The notes beneath the pieces are model-generated. The model ran no database searches. It was not told where the DNA came from and saw nothing but the letters and a program-made list of their open reading frames with translations. DNA of 5,532 bases from Betaproteobacteria bacterium (GTDB taxonomy: Bacteria > Pseudomonadota > Gammaproteobacteria > Burkholderiales > UBA9220), in NCBI GenBank assembly GCA_020061285.1, contig JAGUYQ010000040.1, forward strand, positions 1-5,532, written 5' to 3'. A program made the position numbers and the translations under genes. Below, in pieces: positions 1-5,532 of the stretch; within the stretch, counting starts at the first letter, position 1; the number at the start of each line of letters is the position of its first letter.

Positions 1-297
1 CTAGTTCGCCAGCCCGCTCTCGGCCCCCTGGAGGGTGCAGGAAAGGTTGGTGCAGACGGTGAGCTTGTACTTGCCCACCGGCTTCAGCTCGTACATGTTG
101 TAGAAGGACGCCACCTCGTAGGCCGCCACGGGAGGCATGTCCAGGTAACCGGCGACGAACTCGATGGTTTCCGGCGCCAGCCAGCCCTTTTCCAACTGGG
201 CGATGCGCAGGGCCGACATCACCGCCGACTCCTTGTGCTCCGGCGGATACTTGGCGACTTCGCGGTCGATCTGTTTCAGGGACTCGAGGTTCAGCAT
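1..297 (-). CDS. nuoE: NADH-quinone oxidoreductase subunit E, C-terminally truncated at the window edge
   Basis: 24 kDa-type thioredoxin-fold subunit of complex I. In the family it carries the [2Fe-2S] cluster N1a and sits beside NuoF in the cytoplasmic NADH-oxidising module. The visible 98 residues show the usual helical N-terminal part (YPPEHKESAVMSALRIAQ at about 17-34, EKGWL, YEVASFYNMY at 60-69) and then VCTNLSC with Cys82 and Cys87, the first pair of cluster ligands. The second pair, normally in a CMGACG-type motif, is absent. The frame meets TAG at bases 3-1, although family members run to about 160-170 residues. The codon at that point is usually Tyr in relatives as I recall them (a TAC/TAT position), so one base at the very edge would explain the stop. 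The ATG shares one base with the nuoD stop (TGATG), which suggests translational coupling. Identity is clear; whether the truncation is real is not. Confidence 0.9.
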   Translation of the reverse strand: MLNLESLKQIDREVAKYPPEHKESAVMSALRIAQLEKGWLAPETIEFVAGYLDMPPVAAYEVASFYNMYELKPVGKYKLTVCTNLSCTLQGAESGLAN

Positions 298-1550
298 CAG
301 CGGTCAATCTCTCCGAACACGATGTCCATGGTGCCCATCAGCGCCACCACATCGGCAATCATGTGCCCCTTGGCCATCTCGTCCATGGCCATCAGGTGGG
401 CGAAGCCCGGGGCGCGAATCTTCAGACGGTAGGGTTTGTTGGCGCCGTCGGACACCAGGTAGATGCCGAACTCGCCCTTGGGGTGCTCCACCGCCGCGTA
501 AGCCTCGCCCTCGGGGACGTGCATGCCCTCGGTGAACAGCTTGAAGTGGTGGATCAGCTCTTCCATGTTGCTCTTCATTTCCTCCCGGCCGGGGGGCGCC
601 ACCTTGTGGTTGGCGCTGACCACCGGGCCGGGGTTGGCGCGCAGCCAATCCACGCACTGCTTGATGATGCGGTTGGACTGGCGCATTTCTTCCATGCGCA
701 CCAGATAGCGGTCGTAACAGTCGCCCGCGACGCCGACGGGGATGTCGAAATCCACCCGGTCGTAGGCGGCGTAAGGCTGCTTCTTGCGCAGGTCCCAGGC
801 GATGCCGGAGCCCCGCAGCATGGGGCCGGTAAGACCGAGAGCCAAGGCCCGGTCCGGGTCCATGACGCCGATGCCGACGGTGCGCTGCTTCCAGATGCGG
901 TTGTCGGTGAGCAGGTTTTCGTATTCGTCCACGCAGGCCGGGAAGCGGCGGGTGAAGTCGTCGATGAAGTCCAGCATGGAACCGCGACGGTTGCCGTTGA
1001 GCTCGTCCACCGCTTTCTGGTTGTGTATCTTCGACGCTTCGTACTGGGGCATGCTGTCCGGCAGGTCGCGGTAGACGCCGCCGGGACGGTAGTAGGCGGC
1101 GTGCAGGCGGGCGCCGGACACGGCCTCGTAGCAGTCCATCAGGTCTTCCCGCTCGCGGAAGGCGTAGAGGAACACCGTCATGGCCCCCAGGTCCAGGCCG
1201 TGGGCGCCGATCCACAACAGGTGGTTGAGGATGCGGGTGATCTCGTCGAACATCGTGCGGATGTACTTGGCCCGCAGGGGAATCTCCAGGCCGAGCAGCT
1301 TTTCGATGGCCATCACGTAGGCGTGCTCGTTGGACATCATGGACACGTAGTCCAGGCGGTCCATGTAGGGTACGGACTGGAGGAAGGTCTTGTTCTCCGC
1401 CAGCTTCTCGGTGCCGCGGTGCAGCAGGCCGATGTGGGGATCGGCCCGCTCCACCACCTCGCCGTCCAGCTCCAGCACCAGGCGCAGCACGCCGTGGGCC
1501 GCCGGGTGCTGGGGGCCGAAGTTCATCGTGTAGTTTCTGATTTCAGCCAT
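297..1550 (-). CDS. nuoD: NADH-quinone oxidoreductase subunit D (49 kDa subunit)
   Basis: Hydrogenase-large-subunit-like protein of the complex I peripheral arm; with NuoB it forms the quinone-reduction site. Length is 417 residues, normal for a stand-alone NuoD not fused to NuoC. It opens with the conserved GPQHPAAHG (residues 12-20), followed by the 49 kDa signature LLHRGTEKL (42-50) and the [10 protein letters not shown] segment (62-71). His19 and Tyr68 are 49 residues apart, the same spacing as the two quinone-headgroup residues described in the mammalian subunit (His59 and Tyr108), so I infer that they are the equivalents. The C-terminus ends normally in GEIDR. The ATG start lies 4 bases after the nuoC stop and has only a weak GGCGG upstream, so it probably depends on coupled translation. 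No frameshift or missing segment is visible. Confidence 0.98.
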   Translation of the reverse strand: MAEIRNYTMNFGPQHPAAHGVLRLVLELDGEVVERADPHIGLLHRGTEKLAENKTFLQSVPYMDRLDYVSMMSNEHAYVMAIEKLLGLEIPLRAKYIRTMFDEITRILNHLLWIGAHGLDLGAMTVFLYAFREREDLMDCYEAVSGARLHAAYYRPGGVYRDLPDSMPQYEASKIHNQKAVDELNGNRRGSMLDFIDDFTRRFPACVDEYENLLTDNRIWKQRTVGIGVMDPDRALALGLTGPMLRGSGIAWDLRKKQPYAAYDRVDFDIPVGVAGDCYDRYLVRMEEMRQSNRIIKQCVDWLRANPGPVVSANHKVAPPGREEMKSNMEELIHHFKLFTEGMHVPEGEAYAAVEHPKGEFGIYLVSDGANKPYRLKIRAPGFAHLMAMDEMAKGHMIADVVALMGTMDIVFGEIDR

Positions 1551-1554
1551 ATCG

Positions 1555-2148
1555 TCAGCCGCCGTAGTTTTCTTCGCGCACGATGCGCGGCGTGATTTCC
1601 CGCGGCTCCACCGTCACCGGCTGGTAAATGACGCGCCCCTCCTCGGGGTCGTAGCGCACTTCCACGTTGCCGGACAAGGGAAAATCCTTGCGGAAGGGAT
1701 GGCCGATAAAGCCGTAGTCGGTGAGAAGGCGGCGCAGGTCGGGGTGCCCCTCGAACAGTATGCCGTAGAGGTCGAAGGCTTCGCGCTCGAACCAGTTGGC
1801 CACGGGCCAGATGTCCACCACCGTCGCCACCAGGGGAAAATCGTCGTCGTCGGCGAACACCCGCACCCGCACCCGCTGGTTGCTGTGCACCGACAGCAGG
1901 TGGTAAACCACGGCGAAGCGCCGGCCTTCCCAGCGGCCGTCGGCGTAAGCGCTGTAATCCATGCCGCAGAGGTCGATCAACTGGTCGAATTCCAGACCCC
2001 GCTGGTCCCGCAGGGCCAGCATCACTTCCCGCAGGTGCTTGGCGCCGACCTCGACGGTCACCTCGTCCAGGCGCTCGGTCAGCTTGTGCAGCCGGTCCGC
2101 CAAAACTTCGCGCAGGCGCAGGGACAGGTTTTCCAGGCGTGAACTCAT
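1555..2148 (-). CDS. nuoC: NADH-quinone oxidoreductase subunit C (30 kDa subunit)
   Basis: Peripheral-arm subunit of complex I that packs against NuoD and NuoB and carries no redox centre. The 197-residue protein has the 30 kDa signature region at about 119-160: [18 protein letters not shown], then [20 protein letters not shown]. The C-terminal tail ([16 protein letters not shown]) is also typical. It is a separate gene from nuoD, the usual arrangement in most bacteria, unlike the fused NuoCD of Escherichia coli. I chose the ATG at 2148. An in-frame TTG nine bases further upstream would add three residues (MTP) and leave only 4 bases after nuoB. A GGA lies nine bases before the ATG, so the ribosome site is only fair. 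The short gaps to nuoB and nuoD mark it as internal to the operon. Confidence 0.97.
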   Translation of the reverse strand: MSSRLENLSLRLREVLADRLHKLTERLDEVTVEVGAKHLREVMLALRDQRGLEFDQLIDLCGMDYSAYADGRWEGRRFAVVYHLLSVHSNQRVRVRVFADDDDFPLVATVVDIWPVANWFEREAFDLYGILFEGHPDLRRLLTDYGFIGHPFRKDFPLSGNVEVRYDPEEGRVIYQPVTVEPREITPRIVREENYGG

Positions 2149-2161
2149 GGGCGTCAATCCG

Positions 2162-2638
2162 TTACCGGGCGATGGTGTTGGTACGCTTGATCTTCTTCTG
2201 CAACTGGATCAAGCCGAAAAGCAGGGCCTCCGCCGTCGGAGGACAGCCCGGCACGTAAACATCCACGGGCACGATGCGGTCGCAGCCGCGCACCACGGCG
2301 TAGGAATAGTGGTAATAGCCGCCGCCGTTGGCGCAGGACCCCATGGACAGCACCCAGCGGGGCTCGGGCATCTGGTCGTAGACCTTGCGCAGGGCGGGAG
2401 CCATCTTGTTGGTCAGGGTGCCGGCAACGATCATCAAGTCCGACTGGCGCGGGCTAGGGCGGAAGACGATGCCGAAGCGGTCCAGGTCATAGCGGGACGC
2501 GCCGGCCTGCATCATCTCCACCGCGCAGCACGCCAAGCCGAAGGTCATGGGCCACAGGGAACCGGTGCGGGTGTAGTTGATGACCGTATCCAGACTGGTG
2601 GTGACGAAACCTTTTTCCAGGATGCCTTCTATTCCCAC
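2162..2638 (-). CDS. nuoB: NADH-quinone oxidoreductase subunit B (20 kDa, PSST, cluster N2)
   Basis: Carries the terminal [4Fe-4S] cluster N2 that hands electrons to quinone at the interface with NuoD. The four expected ligands are present: adjacent Cys37 and Cys38 in [10 protein letters not shown], Cys102 in [11 protein letters not shown], and Cys132 in [13 protein letters not shown]. The [15 protein letters not shown] segment (60-74) is also characteristic. I place the start at the GTG at 2638, giving a 158-residue protein beginning [10 protein letters not shown], because relatives start at this point and a GGGGG-containing ribosome site lies 7 bases upstream. A GTG at 2659 would add seven residues (MGQGGAR) that do not look conserved. 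With the chosen start the gene overlaps the end of nuoA by 10 bases. All functional residues look intact. Confidence 0.97.
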   Translation of the reverse strand: MGIEGILEKGFVTTSLDTVINYTRTGSLWPMTFGLACCAVEMMQAGASRYDLDRFGIVFRPSPRQSDLMIVAGTLTNKMAPALRKVYDQMPEPRWVLSMGSCANGGGYYHYSYAVVRGCDRIVPVDVYVPGCPPTAEALLFGLIQLQKKIKRTNTIAR

Positions 2639-2985
2639 TCTAGCGCCCCCTTGACCCACTCATAGACAAAGCCCACCACCAGAATGCCGAGAAAAATCGC
2701 CATCGCCACGAAACCGAACAGGCCTATCTCCTCCAGTACCACGGCCCAGGGAAAGAGAAAGGCGATCTCGAGATCGAAGAGGATGAACAGGATGGCGACC
2801 AAGTAATAGCGCACGTCGAACTTCATGCGCGCGTCGCCGAAGGCGTCGAAACCGCACTCGTAGGGGGAGGTCTTTTCCTTGTCGGGACGCCGGGGCCCCA
2901 ACAGCCAACCGGCCAGAACGGGGATCACCCCAAAGGCCAAGCCGACGATGATGAACATCAGGACGGGAAAGTAGTTTTCCGCCAC
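2629..2985 (-). CDS. nuoA: NADH-quinone oxidoreductase subunit A (small membrane subunit)
   Basis: Hydrophobic complex I subunit at the junction of the membrane and peripheral arms (ND3 homologue). Three membrane helices are visible at about residues 6-29, 62-84 and 89-110. The conserved loop between helices 1 and 2 contains [22 protein letters not shown], with Cys44 at the position of the loop cysteine known from ND3. Acidic residues Asp71 and Glu73 in helix 2 match the membrane carboxylates studied in E. coli NuoA. I chose the GTG at 2985, giving MAENYFP and 118 residues, because relatives begin at this point and a GGAG lies 8 bases upstream. The GTG at 2994 overlaps that GGAG and is unlikely. 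It is the first gene of the nuo operon, directly behind a good promoter. Confidence 0.96.
   Translation of the reverse strand: MAENYFPVLMFIIVGLAFGVIPVLAGWLLGPRRPDKEKTSPYECGFDAFGDARMKFDVRYYLVAILFILFDLEIAFLFPWAVVLEEIGLFGFVAMAIFLGILVVGFVYEWVKGALEWE
2646..2652 (-). promoter_or_regulatory. Ribosome binding site of nuoB
   Basis: On the minus strand this reads AAGGGGG, close to the AAGGAGG consensus, and it ends 7 bases before the GTG at 2638. It lies inside the end of nuoA and supports the short NuoB start over the GTG at 2659. Confidence 0.6.
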
Positions 2986-2993
2986 GCCTCTCA

Positions 2994-2997
2994 CTCC
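2994..2997 (-). promoter_or_regulatory. Ribosome binding site of nuoA
   Basis: GGAG on the minus strand, 8 bases before the GTG at 2985. Because it overlaps the alternative GTG at 2992-2994, it favours the shorter NuoA. Confidence 0.6.
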
Positions 2998-3038
2998 GCT
3001 GCAAGTGTATCGTTATTGGTTTATTGCTGTTTCCAAGG

Positions 3039-3068
3039 AGTGTATGGGCGCGGCGACAGGGCTGTCAA
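3039..3068 (-). promoter_or_regulatory. Sigma70-type promoter of the nuo operon
   Basis: On the minus strand a perfect -35 box TTGACA (3068-3063) is followed after 18 bases by TACACT (3044-3039), which matches the -10 consensus at four of six bases. Transcription would begin near 3032, leaving a leader of about 45 bases before the nuoA GTG. It is the best promoter match in the gap between the tRNA terminator and nuoA. The region just upstream (about 3076-3118) is strikingly AT-rich for this genome and could act as an UP element, though it also contains the U-rich end of the terminator. Confidence 0.72.
3055..3066. repeat. Short palindrome overlapping the nuo -35 box
   Basis: Perfect inverted repeat GACAG-GG-CTGTC (plus strand), with arms 3055-3059 and 3062-3066. 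It covers four bases of the -35 hexamer and part of the spacer, a position where a bound repressor could block polymerase. At 5 bp per arm it could also be chance in GC-rich DNA, and no regulator is identified. Confidence 0.3.
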
Positions 3069-3118
3069 GCCGTTTCCCCATAAAATTTGCTTATTAAACA
3101 AAAAGTTGAGCAAAATAG

Positions 3119-3148
3119 AAAGGCATAGGAGAGACCTCCTATGCCTTT
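3119..3148 (-). terminator. Rho-independent terminator after tRNA-Leu
   Basis: Perfect 13-bp stem (3119-3131 with 3136-3148) and a 4-base loop. On the minus strand the stem ends in TTT and is followed by CTATTTTGC and further T-rich sequence. It begins 8 bases after the tRNA CCA end. It would end the tpiA-secG-tRNA transcript and shield the nuo promoter from read-through. Confidence 0.88.
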
Positions 3149-3156
3149 GATCTGAC

Positions 3157-3241
3157 TGGTGCCGACGATGAGACTCGAACTCATACGGCTTGCGCCACCG
3201 CCCCCTCAAGACGGCGTGTCTACCAATTTCACCACGTCGGC
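3157..3241 (-). tRNA. tRNA-Leu (anticodon GAG)
   Basis: An 85-base class II tRNA that reads CUC and CUU leucine codons. On the minus strand the acceptor stem pairs GCCGACG with CGTCGGC (7 bp). The D-loop region reads AATTGGTAGACAC. The anticodon stem CCGTC/GGCGG (one G-T pair) closes the loop TTGAGGG with GAG at positions 34-36. A variable arm follows (GGC-GCAA-GCC), then a T-arm ATGAG/CTCAT around TTCGAGT. The discriminator A and the CCA end are encoded. It resembles the E. coli leucine GAG tRNA. It begins 44 bases after the secG stop with no clear promoter of its own, so it may be cut from a secG read-through transcript. A terminator follows at once. Confidence 0.97.
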
Positions 3242-3285
3242 TGAAACCTGCTGCTGATACCCGCCTGCGCTCGACGCGACAGAAA

Positions 3286-3648
3286 TCAGTTCGGGATGTC
3301 CTTCGCCTTGGGAGCCGCGCTTTCCGCCCCCGTCGAAGGGCCCTTATTATCGGCCGGAGCGGCAGGGATTGCAAGGGGTTTGTCGGCCGGAACGCTGATC
3401 AGGCCTGCCGATTTCGCCTTATGGCTGGAGACGTAACCGAGGGCCAAACTGGAGACAAAAAACACCGCCGCCAGAATGGCCGTGGTGCGGCTGAGGAAAT
3501 TGGCAGCACCCCGGGAGCCGAAGAGGCCGCCGGAGGAACCGCTGCCGAAAGCGGCGCCCATGTCGGCGCCCTTGCCGTGCTGCAACAACACCAGGCCGAT
3601 AACGCCCAGGGCCGACAGCACGTTGATGATCCAAATCAAAGTTTCCAT
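3286..3648 (-). CDS. secG: Preprotein translocase subunit SecG
   Basis: Small membrane subunit of the SecYEG channel that assists SecA-driven protein export. The 120-residue protein has two hydrophobic helices at about 3-23 and 53-73. They are separated by the conserved cytoplasmic loop LLQHGKGADMGAAFGSGSSG and then GGLFGSRGAANFLSRTTAILA. The C-terminal 40 or so residues are a low-complexity Ala/Pro/Lys/Ser-rich tail, common in proteobacterial SecG and not conserved in sequence. The ATG start has GGAG only 4 bases upstream, a short but usable spacing. It lies 69 bases downstream of tpiA and 44 bases upstream of tRNA-Leu, a linkage widely seen in beta- and gammaproteobacteria, and is probably co-transcribed with tpiA. 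Confidence 0.96.
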   Translation of the reverse strand: METLIWIINVLSALGVIGLVLLQHGKGADMGAAFGSGSSGGLFGSRGAANFLSRTTAILAAVFFVSSLALGYVSSHKAKSAGLISVPADKPLAIPAAPADNKGPSTGAESAAPKAKDIPN

Positions 3649-3717
3649 ACCGCTCCAAAAAACTCAAAGTTCACAAGGCGTTGGCGGGTGCGCCGCCATG
3701 CCCCGCGTTCGTGTTGC

Positions 3718-4473
<756 letters not shown>

Positions 4474-4513
4474 GGTCGAATGGTGTCGTTAAGTGATTAT
4501 TATGGAAGGGCGA

Positions 4514-4542
4514 ATGGTACCGGGGAAGGGCGGAAGGGTCAA
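4514..4542 (-). promoter_or_regulatory. Putative sigma70 promoter of tpiA
   Basis: On the minus strand TTGACC (4542-4537) is followed after 17 bases by TACCAT (4519-4514). The -35 matches consensus at five of six bases and the -10 at four of six, with ideal spacing. Start of transcription would be near 4507, about 34 bases before the tpiA ATG. It lies wholly in the gap between the GGDEF gene and tpiA. Confidence 0.6.
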
Positions 4543-4560
4543 TCCCGCCGGGTCTGGCAG

Positions 4561-5532
4561 CTACTTGGCGGAGTAAGAGCGGCGCTCGACGAAGAGGCTG
4601 TTGCCGGGGGTGCGCTTGGCCTGTTTTTTGGCTTCGGAGGCGGCGGCGGCCACTTCCCGGTGGGAATGGAACGCGCTGGGCTCGATACGCACCGTGCCGA
4701 TGGCCAGACTGGCCAAGGGGTGGAAGATTTTCTGCCCGCGGCGGTCCTCGGCAATGTAGCCGCCCCGCAAGATGTCATCGGGATTGAAAAAAGCCTTCAC
4801 CTCTTCCTCGAAGTCATCCAGAACGGCACGGCAACGCTGTTCCCAGTCCGCGCTCTGGAACAGCACCACGAAATCGTCGCCGCCGACGTGGCCGACGAAA
4901 TCCCGCTCCGGGTCCGCCTGCCGGGACAAGAGGCGGCCGGTGAGCTGGATCACGTCGTCACCCCGGTTATAACCATAGACATCGTTGAAGGGCTTGAAGT
5001 GGTTCAGGTCCGCGTAACAGGCATAAAACACCACCCCGGCACGAAGTAGGCTGTCGATATGTTCGTTGATCGGCACATTGCCCGGCAGGCCGGTGAGGGG
5101 ATTGGCGTAGCGGGCGGCGCGGATGCGCAACTGGGTGATTTCCCGCATCAAGGCGTGGCCGGTGCCCATACCCTTGTAGCGGCCCCGATCCGTGATGATG
5201 AAGCCGTCGGACAGATAGCGCTGCTCCGCCTCCACCACCAGGTTGGACAACTCCTCGATGCTGATGCCCTTGTCCACCACCAGGGGAGCGGTATCCATGA
5301 AATGGGTGCAATGCCGTTTGCCGTAAAGATCGCGGTGATAGGGCCGGGCGTAGCGGTCGATCAGGGTATAGCGGTTGATGAGGCCGATGGGCACGCCGTT
5401 CTTCACCACCGGCACCGCCACCATTTGCGGGTTGGCGGCGAAGACCTCATACACCGCTTCCAGGCTGAGGCCGGGCTCCACCGGCGTCACCTCGATCATC
5501 AGCCGCTCCGCGGTGGGAGCGGCGGCATCCAC
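4561..5532 (-). CDS. CBS-GGDEF domain signalling protein, N-terminus outside the window
   Basis: Probable c-di-GMP signalling protein. The visible 323 residues begin with a region resembling a CBS pair (about 12-55 and 80-130, e.g. MVAVPVVKNGVPIGLINR), then ARYANPLTGLPGN leading into a GGDEF domain (about 140-318). The metal and substrate residues are largely conserved: Asp175 in ADLNHFKPFND, Lys180, Asn183, and GDD (191-193). The signature is GGDDF (217-221) rather than GG[DE]EF, and no RxxD inhibitory site is seen just before it. The end (AKKQAKRTPGNSLFVERR) matches my memory of EAL-CBS-GGDEF proteins of about 600 residues in gammaproteobacteria, so an EAL domain may lie further right; that is inference. 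The frame is open to the window edge, and the GTG at 5532 is probably an internal valine. Activity as a cyclase cannot be decided. Confidence 0.88.
   Translation of the reverse strand: MDAAAPTAERLMIEVTPVEPGLSLEAVYEVFAANPQMVAVPVVKNGVPIGLINRYTLIDRYARPYHRDLYGKRHCTHFMDTAPLVVDKGISIEELSNLVVEAEQRYLSDGFIITDRGRYKGMGTGHALMREITQLRIRAARYANPLTGLPGNVPINEHIDSLLRAGVVFYACYADLNHFKPFNDVYGYNRGDDVIQLTGRLLSRQADPERDFVGHVGGDDFVVLFQSADWEQRCRAVLDDFEEEVKAFFNPDDILRGGYIAEDRRGQKIFHPLASLAIGTVRIEPSAFHSHREVAAAASEAKKQAKRTPGNSLFVERRSYSAK

Noticed and set aside
304..1215. A 303-codon minus-strand frame inside nuoD
   Set aside because: It is an Arg/Pro/Gly-rich out-of-frame reading of nuoD, whose true frame is fully conserved.
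363..1595. A 410-codon open frame on the plus strand
   Set aside because: It is a mirror of nuoD in the complementary frame, with the same shadow composition and no recognisable family.
2983..2994. GTG at 2994 as the nuoA start
   Set aside because: It overlaps the only ribosome binding site and adds MRG, which relatives lack.
3682..3698. Small hairpin between tpiA and secG (6-bp stem TGGCGG/CCGCCA, 5-base loop)
   Set aside because: The nearest T-run on the minus strand is about 20 bases further on, too far for an intrinsic terminator, and a stem this size is common by chance in GC-rich DNA.
4499..4504. CATAAT on the minus strand as an alternative tpiA -10 box
   Set aside because: The matching -35 position reads TTCCCC, a poor match, whereas TTGACC-N17-TACCAT just upstream fits much better.

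Overview
This is a GC-rich proteobacterial housekeeping segment in which every supported gene lies on the minus strand. In transcription order (right to left) it holds the C-terminal part of a CBS-GGDEF signalling protein, tpiA, secG, a tRNA-Leu(GAG) gene, and the first five genes of the NADH:quinone oxidoreductase (complex I) operon, nuoA-nuoB-nuoC-nuoD-nuoE. The linkage tpiA-secG-tRNA-Leu-nuoA, with separate nuoC and nuoD genes and protein sequences of the beta/gamma type, points to a beta- or gammaproteobacterium, most likely a non-enteric gammaproteobacterium. The genus cannot be fixed from this window.

Right part (about 4561-5532): the 3' end of a c-di-GMP-type regulator. It has a CBS-like region followed by a GGDEF domain with a GGDDF signature, and its N-terminus lies outside the window. 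The 4474-4560 gap carries a convincing sigma70-type promoter for tpiA. Middle (3157-4473): tpiA (glycolysis), secG (Sec translocon) and tRNA-Leu(GAG) run in one direction with short gaps. They are closed off by a strong hairpin terminator at 3119-3148.

Left part (1-3118): after that terminator comes an AT-rich stretch and a promoter with a perfect TTGACA -35 box. A small palindrome overlaps the -35. The nuo genes follow, tightly packed or overlapping: nuoA/nuoB overlap by 10 bases, nuoB-nuoC are 13 bases apart, nuoC-nuoD 4 bases apart, and nuoD/nuoE share 1 base. nuoA and nuoB both appear to start with GTG. nuoBCD encode the peripheral arm connecting cluster N2 to the quinone site, nuoA is a small membrane subunit at the junction, and nuoE is the thioredoxin-fold [2Fe-2S] subunit of the NADH-dehydrogenase module.

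The nuoE frame ends in a TAG exactly at bases 1-3, where the family normally continues for another 60-70 residues. This is either a nonsense mutation or, more likely, an error or edge effect. Apart from this point, the layout is ordinary, and I see no undescribed system, mobile element, CRISPR array or defence locus.
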